This document shows, in pieces, positions 6,683 to 9,399 of a stretch of 9,399 bases of DNA. This DNA is from Spirochaetae bacterium HGW-Spirochaetae-7. GTDB taxonomy: Bacteria; Spirochaetota; Spirochaetia; Treponematales; UBA12059. The stretch spans positions 1-9,399 of the forward strand of contig PGXR01000123.1 of NCBI GenBank assembly GCA_002839245.1. Reading direction: 5' to 3'. The notes under the pieces were generated by a model. That model had not been told where the DNA came from and did no database searches. It worked only from the letters and a program-made list of their open reading frames with translations. Each line of letters begins with the position of its first letter. Position 1 is the stretch's first letter. The translations under genes and the position numbers were made by a program.

Positions 6683-6877
6683 ATGGACGGCAGAAACAGG
6701 AATGACATCCACGCGGGTCTCAAGGTCTCGATCGTACTCAAGGAAGACCAGCGTACGGGAAGGCGGACCGAAGGCGTAGTGCAGGACATCCTGACCAATT
6801 CGCCATCGCATCCTCACGGCATCAAGGTACGACTCGAATCAGGCCAGGTCGGGCGAGTTCAGGAAGTGCTGCCGTAG
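6683..6877 (+). CDS. ywbE: YwbE-family small conserved protein
   Basis: Conserved 64-residue protein of the YwbE (DUF2196) family, whose biochemical role is not established. The whole sequence fits the family: GRNRNDIHAGLKVSIVLKED, QRTGRRTEGVVQDILTNSP and the very conserved SHPHGIKVRLESGQVGRVQE near the C-terminus. This is a small beta-rich fold resembling a KOW/SH3-like barrel; the fold comparison is my inference. I chose the ATG at 6683 because family members start directly with M-(N/D)-G-x-x-R-x-D-I. Further starts upstream (ATG 6668, TTG 6644) would add residues with no family similarity and overlap the presumed promoter. There is no Shine-Dalgarno before any of them. The gene stands alone, divergent from the chemoreceptor and convergent with the VOC gene. 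Confidence 0.88.
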   Translation: MDGRNRNDIHAGLKVSIVLKEDQRTGRRTEGVVQDILTNSPSHPHGIKVRLESGQVGRVQEVLP

Positions 6878-6897
6878 CGCATGTGCTGCGGCTACGG
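6872..6897. terminator. Hairpin between convergent ywbE and VOC genes
   Basis: CCGTAGCGCA (6872-6881) pairs with TGCG-G-CTACGG (6887-6897), giving a 10-bp stem with one bulged G and the 5-nt loop TGTGC. The 5' arm contains the ywbE stop codon. No T-run follows on either strand, so it is not a classical intrinsic terminator. It may mark the 3' ends of both convergent transcripts or protect them from exonucleases. Confidence 0.4.
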
Positions 6898-6905
6898 GAC
6901 GCTTG

Positions 6906-7271
6906 TCACCTTATGTTCTCTACCAGCTGCACTTTCAATCCGTCGGGATCCTGGATGTAGATGAACCTGATGGACGGGTTTGGCTGGAACGGGCCTGAGA
7001 GTATCGGGATGCCCTTCGAAGCCAGCAACTCGTTGACCTTGCCCATCGACTCGACGACAAAACCAAGCGATATGTCCTTGCCGAAACCAACATCCTTGGT
7101 AGCCTTGTTCCAGATCAGCTCGACCTGCGTCTCGCCCTCGCCGAGGAAGACTATTTCCATGTCAGGGTTCGGCTGCATCCTTCGGACGAGCTTGAGCCCG
7201 ATGATATCCTGGTAGAAGGCCAGGGATCTCTGCATTTCCCTGACCGTAATCGTTGTCCAGCAGTACTTCAT
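6906..7271 (-). CDS. VOC-superfamily (glyoxalase/bleomycin-resistance fold) protein
   Basis: Small cytoplasmic protein of 121 aa with the two beta-alpha-beta-beta-beta modules of the vicinal oxygen chelate fold. The first module carries TTITVREMQRSLAFYQDIIGL and the second ends in the family motif YIQDPDGLKVQLVEN. The start is the ATG at 7271, preceded by GGAGG 4 nt upstream (within GGAGGCACC-ATG); an upstream in-frame TTG would place that site inside the gene. It resembles glyoxalase I (GloA), but in my by-eye alignment only one of the four metal ligands is kept: Glu51 (VELIWN). The others appear as Trp5, Ser68 and Gln115. Real lactoylglutathione lyase activity is therefore doubtful; a binding protein or a different VOC enzyme is as likely. 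It is monocistronic, just downstream of a strong terminator. Confidence 0.87.
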   Translation of the reverse strand: MKYCWTTITVREMQRSLAFYQDIIGLKLVRRMQPNPDMEIVFLGEGETQVELIWNKATKDVGFGKDISLGFVVESMGKVNELLASKGIPILSGPFQPNPSIRFIYIQDPDGLKVQLVENIR

Positions 7272-7321
7272 GGTGCCTCCAGGCAAGAAAGACTATTCAA
7301 TCCCGCTCTCAAAAGCAAGCG

Positions 7322-7360
7322 AAAAAAAGCCGGCGGGACAGCCAGAAGCCGTCCCGCCGG
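7322..7360 (-). terminator. Strong intrinsic terminator of the exported-protein gene
   Basis: A perfect 10-bp stem CCGGCGGGAC (7330-7339) / GTCCCGCCGG (7351-7360) with an 11-nt loop. On the minus strand it is followed by C and seven T (7328-7322). It begins 18 nt after the stop of the exported-protein gene and insulates the VOC gene from that transcript. Confidence 0.93.
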
Positions 7361-7377
7361 TTCAATCGGACAATCGC

Positions 7378-8136
7378 TTACTTGCGGTTGATGTTCAGAA
7401 CGCCGGCCATCTTCACGATGGTGCCGTCGAAGGTGAGCTGGAGAGCGCCTTCATAGCCGACGAGATCGGAGTTGGCGACGTCGGCGGTGATGTCGCCGGT
7501 CTTCTGCGTGCTGGTGCCGATGACCTTGCCTCCGGCGATCCTGGCGTCCCAGACCTTGGCCCAGTCGACCGTGGCGGCGGTGCCGTCGGCGGAGAACTCG
7601 GTGGATATGACCTGGGGACCCTCGCCGACGATGTAGCCGATCTTGCGGGCCTGGACGGTGACGCCGGGGAATACGAACTTGCCGGACTTGTCGGTGGTCA
7701 GTTCGTTGGCGGTACCGCGGTGGATGTAGCGGATGCGGATCGAGCCGTCGGCGTTCTTGACCACGCTGAGGGCGTCATCGGTCATCTGCTCGTGGCTGGC
7801 GATAGGATAGAGGAAGAAGCCGCGGAGTCCACCGGGGAGGATCTTCTTGCCGAAGATGTCGTTGCGATAGTAGTTGAGGACAAAGGTAGACTCGGACTTC
7901 GAGGCGCCGGAGACGGCGTCGTACTGGTCCTTGGTGGCCGAGGCGACCGGGCCCTTGAAGGTCAGGTAGTTGCCCGCGACATCGGCGGCGGCGACGTTGA
8001 CTTGATAGTCAATGGTCAGCGTGGGGACGGGAGCGGCGGGAGCGGCGGCAGCCGGGGCAGCTTCCTTGGATCCCATGGCGGCGACGAGGCTCGTGAGAGC
8101 GAGCATCATCATGAGAAGAACGAGTGCTTTCTTCAT
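7378..8136 (-). CDS. Exported protein of unknown function
   Basis: Protein of 252 aa that I do not recognise. Residues 1-20 form a classic signal peptide (MKKALVLLMMMLALTSLVAA) with a likely signal peptidase I site near residue 20. There is no Cys, so it is not a lipoprotein. Residues 21-40 are a low-complexity Ala/Pro linker (GSKEAAPAAAAPAAP). The mature domain looks beta-rich, with alternating polar and hydrophobic stretches such as GSIRIRYIHRG (131-141), KFVFPGVTVQARKIGYIV (153-170) and ALQLTFDGTIVKMAGVL (231-247). It contains no Cys at all and few Met after the signal. The GSKEA-linker style is common in spirochaete exported proteins. The ATG has AGGAG 6 nt upstream (8147-8143). It is monocistronic, with its own promoter and a strong terminator, suggesting substantial expression. 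It may be periplasmic or outer-surface; function not inferable. Confidence 0.85.
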   Translation of the reverse strand: MKKALVLLMMMLALTSLVAAMGSKEAAPAAAAPAAPVPTLTIDYQVNVAAADVAGNYLTFKGPVASATKDQYDAVSGASKSESTFVLNYYRNDIFGKKILPGGLRGFFLYPIASHEQMTDDALSVVKNADGSIRIRYIHRGTANELTTDKSGKFVFPGVTVQARKIGYIVGEGPQVISTEFSADGTAATVDWAKVWDARIAGGKVIGTSTQKTGDITADVANSDLVGYEGALQLTFDGTIVKMAGVLNINRK

Positions 8137-8160
8137 GGAAGACTCCTGGAAAATTCATTG

Positions 8161-8194
8161 GCAACACGAAGTGCTGCAAAATCAAAGGATTTTG
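8161..8194 (-). promoter_or_regulatory. Two tandem hairpins in the leader of the exported-protein mRNA
   Basis: In transcript order, CAAAATC-CTTT-GATTTTG (8194-8177) is a perfect 7-bp stem with a 4-nt loop. It is followed immediately by GCAGCAC-TTC-GTGTTGC (8177-8161), a 7-bp stem with one G-U pair. The two share the base at 8177, so they would stack or compete. They lie in the ~85-nt leader, about 14 nt upstream of the Shine-Dalgarno. They could stabilise the mRNA or tune translation; no known riboswitch is recognised. Confidence 0.45.
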
Positions 8195-8220
8195 TCTATA
8201 TGACGCTATACCTAAGGATT

Positions 8221-8260
8221 CCAATTAAGTATCGTGCAAAAATGCAATATTGTCAATTGG
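8221..8260. repeat. Inverted repeat bracketing the exported-protein promoter
   Basis: CCAATT (8221-8226) and AATTGG (8255-8260) are inverted copies 28 nt apart. They overlap the start-point side of the -10 and the upstream edge of the -35 respectively. Within them, TGCA-AAAA-TGCA (8235-8246) is a second small symmetrical element in the spacer. The placement would suit an operator, but the arms are short and AT-rich, so chance is possible. Confidence 0.3.
8228..8256 (-). promoter_or_regulatory. Sigma70-type promoter of the exported-protein gene
   Basis: On the minus strand TTGACA (8256-8251, perfect consensus), a 17-nt spacer (8250-8234) and GATACT (8233-8228, 4 of 6). An AT-rich stretch upstream (AACTATAAGAATATATCC, 8278-8261) resembles an UP element. 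Transcription should start near 8221, giving a leader of about 85 nt to the ATG at 8136. Confidence 0.75.
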
Positions 8261-8322
8261 ATATATTCTTATAGTTGAAATTGTACCCAATGAACGTGTT
8301 TCAGTTGTTTAAAGGTGGCCCA

Positions 8323-8359
8323 AGAAATGGCCCGGTCGCCTTTTCAAGACGGCCGGGCC
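8323..8359 (-). terminator. Terminator downstream of livF
   Basis: On the minus strand GGCCCGGCCGTC (8359-8348) pairs with GGCGACCGGGCC (8340-8329): a 12-bp stem with one C/A mismatch and one G-T pair, and a 7-nt loop TTGAAAA. The moderate tract ATTTCT follows (8328-8323). It begins 35 nt after the livF stop and probably ends the LIV operon before the promoter of the exported-protein gene. Confidence 0.65.
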
Positions 8360-8394
8360 GGTTGCGCTAGACAGGATGAAAGCGGCCAGCCGGG

Positions 8395-9114
8395 TCAGCC
8401 GCCGGCCTTGCTCTCGGCGCCGAGGTAGGAATCACGGACGGCCGGATCCTTCGCGATGTCGCTGGCCTTGCCCTCGCGGACGATGCGCCCCTGCTCGAGG
8501 ACGTAGGCGCGGTCGGCTACCGCGAGCGCCTTGAAGGCGTTCTGCTCGACGAGGAGTATAGTCTTGCCGAGCTTGTGGATTTCCCCGATTATCTCGAAGA
8601 CCGTCTTGACCAGGAGCGGCGCGAGCCCGAGCGAGGGTTCGTCCATGAGCACCAATTCTCCATTGGTCATCAGGGCCCTTCCCATCGCCAGCATCTGCTG
8701 CTCGCCTCCGGAGAGCGTACCGGCAATCTGCTTGCTGCGCTCGGCAAGCCTGGGGAAAAGCGCATAGACGCGTTCAAGGTCCGCGGCGATCGCCTTCCTG
8801 TCGTTGCGCAGGTATGCGCCCATGTTAAGGTTGTCCTCTACCGACAGGTTGGCGAAAATGAGGCGACCTTCGGGAACGTGGCACATGCCGTCGCGGACGA
8901 TCAGGTCGGGTCGCTTCGAGAGCTGCTTGCCCCTGAAGAGTATCGAACCGGCCGCAGGCTTCAGGAATCCCGAAACGGCGTTGAGAAGCGTCGACTTGCC
9001 CGCTCCGTTGGCCCCTATTATCGTCACGATCTCGCCTTCGCTCACCGTGAGCGATACGCCCTTGAGAGCTCTGATACCGCCGTAGGACACGTGGAGGTTT
9101 TCTACCTGCAGCAT
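8395..9114 (-). CDS. livF: Branched-chain amino acid ABC transporter ATP-binding protein LivF
   Basis: Cytoplasmic ATPase (239 aa) of a HAAT/LIV importer, working as a heterodimer with LivG beneath the LivH/LivM permeases. Motifs are Walker A GANGAGKST (34-42), the LivF-type Q-loop region VPEGRLIF in which Glu stands for Gln (80-87), signature LSGGEQQ (134-140), Walker B LVLMDEPSLGLAP (154-166) and the switch region ILLVEQN with Gln in place of His (186-192). VPEGR and VEQN together distinguish LivF from LivG and from other ABC ATPases. The C-terminus ends shortly after the usual SYLG. The ATG at 9114 lies 2 nt after the livG stop, and GGAGGGG (9131-9125) sits inside the livG 3' end, so the pair is translationally coupled. 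A terminator follows, so livF is last in the operon, as in E. coli. The solute may be leucine/isoleucine/valine or another amide or urea-like compound; not decidable here. Confidence 0.93.
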   Translation of the reverse strand: MLQVENLHVSYGGIRALKGVSLTVSEGEIVTIIGANGAGKSTLLNAVSGFLKPAAGSILFRGKQLSKRPDLIVRDGMCHVPEGRLIFANLSVEDNLNMGAYLRNDRKAIAADLERVYALFPRLAERSKQIAGTLSGGEQQMLAMGRALMTNGELVLMDEPSLGLAPLLVKTVFEIIGEIHKLGKTILLVEQNAFKALAVADRAYVLEQGRIVREGKASDIAKDPAVRDSYLGAESKAGG

Positions 9115-9116
9115 GA

Positions 9117-9399
9117 TTACTCGTCCCCTCCGCCGAGATAGGCCTCGACTACCCGCTTGTCGCCGCGAATCGCGTCCGGCAAGCCGTCGGCCAGTTTCTG
9201 GCCGAAGTTCAGCACGACGATATGCTCACACAGCCTCATGACCAGGTCCATGTGGTGCTCGATGACCAGTACCGTCAGCTTGAAGCGGTCCCTGACTTCG
9301 CCGATGAGGCGCATGAGCTGCTCCGTCTCGTCGGGGTTCATACCCGCCGCGGGTTCGTCCAGCAGGAGCAGCCTTGGGTTCAGGGCGAGCGCGCGGGTT
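9117..9399 (-). CDS. livG: Branched-chain amino acid ABC transporter ATP-binding protein LivG (partial, C-terminal part only)
   Basis: The C-terminal ~93 residues of LivG; the rest runs off the right edge. Reading in from the edge, the frame gives TRALALNPRLLLLDEPAAGM, then NPDETEQLM. This is the Walker B and D-loop of LivG, whose DEPAAG(L/M)NP motif is diagnostic. VLVIEHHMDLVMRLCEHIVVL follows, with the switch histidine in EHHM. The usual ending is also present (GQKLADGLPDAIRGDKRVVEAYLG). It ends with TAA at 9119-9117. Walker A and the signature lie outside the window. The livG-livF order predicts livM, livH and a binding protein further to the right, on the minus strand. Confidence 0.92.
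   Translation of the reverse strand, partial: TRALALNPRLLLLDEPAAGMNPDETEQLMRLIGEVRDRFKLTVLVIEHHMDLVMRLCEHIVVLNFGQKLADGLPDAIRGDKRVVEAYLGGGDE

Noticed and set aside
8028..8056. GAGCGGCGG-type tandem repeats
   Set aside because: They simply encode the Ala/Pro-rich linker of the exported protein; too short and irregular to be a separate repeat element.
7270..8274. A 334-codon open frame on the plus strand opposite the exported-protein gene
   Set aside because: Its composition (runs of Gly, Asp, Val, Glu) is the typical antisense shadow of a GC-rich gene. It has no SD-supported start, it spans the strong terminator, promoter and leader of the minus-strand gene, and its end reads through AT-rich non-coding DNA.
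8250..8275. A plus-strand promoter (TTGTCA and TATAGT) that could make a small RNA from 8282 onward
   Set aside because: The spacer is only 14 nt, no plus-strand gene follows, and the hairpin at 8329-8359 lacks a T-run on the plus strand.
1..9399. Mobile elements, CRISPR arrays, tRNA/rRNA genes, toxin-antitoxin or phage-defence genes
   Set aside because: I looked for transposase motifs, regularly spaced direct repeats, tRNA-like cloverleafs and small paired ORFs, and found nothing I could support.

Overview
The window is about 9.4 kb of GC-rich, gene-dense bacterial chromosome. Nothing in it looks mobile: I saw no insertion sequence, phage gene, CRISPR array, tRNA or rRNA. I think a spirochaete-like or other Gram-negative-type free-living bacterium is most likely. 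The reasons are the spirochaete-style signal peptide followed by GSKEA and an Ala/Pro linker, the chemoreceptor with an EAAHAG tip, and two periplasmic-binding-protein transport systems. This taxonomic guess is inference with low to moderate confidence.

Layout. (1) Positions 1-3562, plus strand: a ChvE-GguA-GguB type monosaccharide ABC importer. It has a 5'-truncated binding protein, an intergenic hairpin, a double ATPase and a permease. (2) 3572-4282, minus: an RsuA-type 16S rRNA pseudouridine synthase, tail-to-tail with the permease gene. (3) 4386-6614, minus: a two-gene unit with a six-helix, HAMP-less chemoreceptor followed after 9 nt by a small cyclic-nucleotide-binding-domain protein without a DNA-binding domain. 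(4) 6683-6877, plus: a YwbE-family small protein divergent from the chemoreceptor. (5) 6906-7271, minus: a glyoxalase-fold (VOC) protein that seems to have lost most metal ligands. (6) 7378-8136, minus: an exported protein of unknown function, with a good sigma70-type promoter, a structured leader and a strong terminator. (7) 8395-9399, minus: livF and the 3' end of livG, the two ATPases of a branched-chain amino acid (LIV/HAAT) importer whose remaining genes should lie beyond the right edge.

Functional reading. The two importers feed sugar and amino acids or related solutes. The receptor plus cyclic-nucleotide protein looks like a signalling pair. The other genes are housekeeping or unknown. 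The most interesting points are the receptor/cNMP-binding pair, the exported protein of unknown family with its compact regulatory region, and a set of genes (rsuA, the receptor, ywbE) that lack a Shine-Dalgarno sequence. These three have promoter-like hexamers so close to the start codon that their mRNAs may be leaderless or nearly so. Neighbours such as mmsA, mmsB, the VOC gene, the exported-protein gene and livF all have clear GGAGG-type sites. I found no convincing completely novel multi-gene system.
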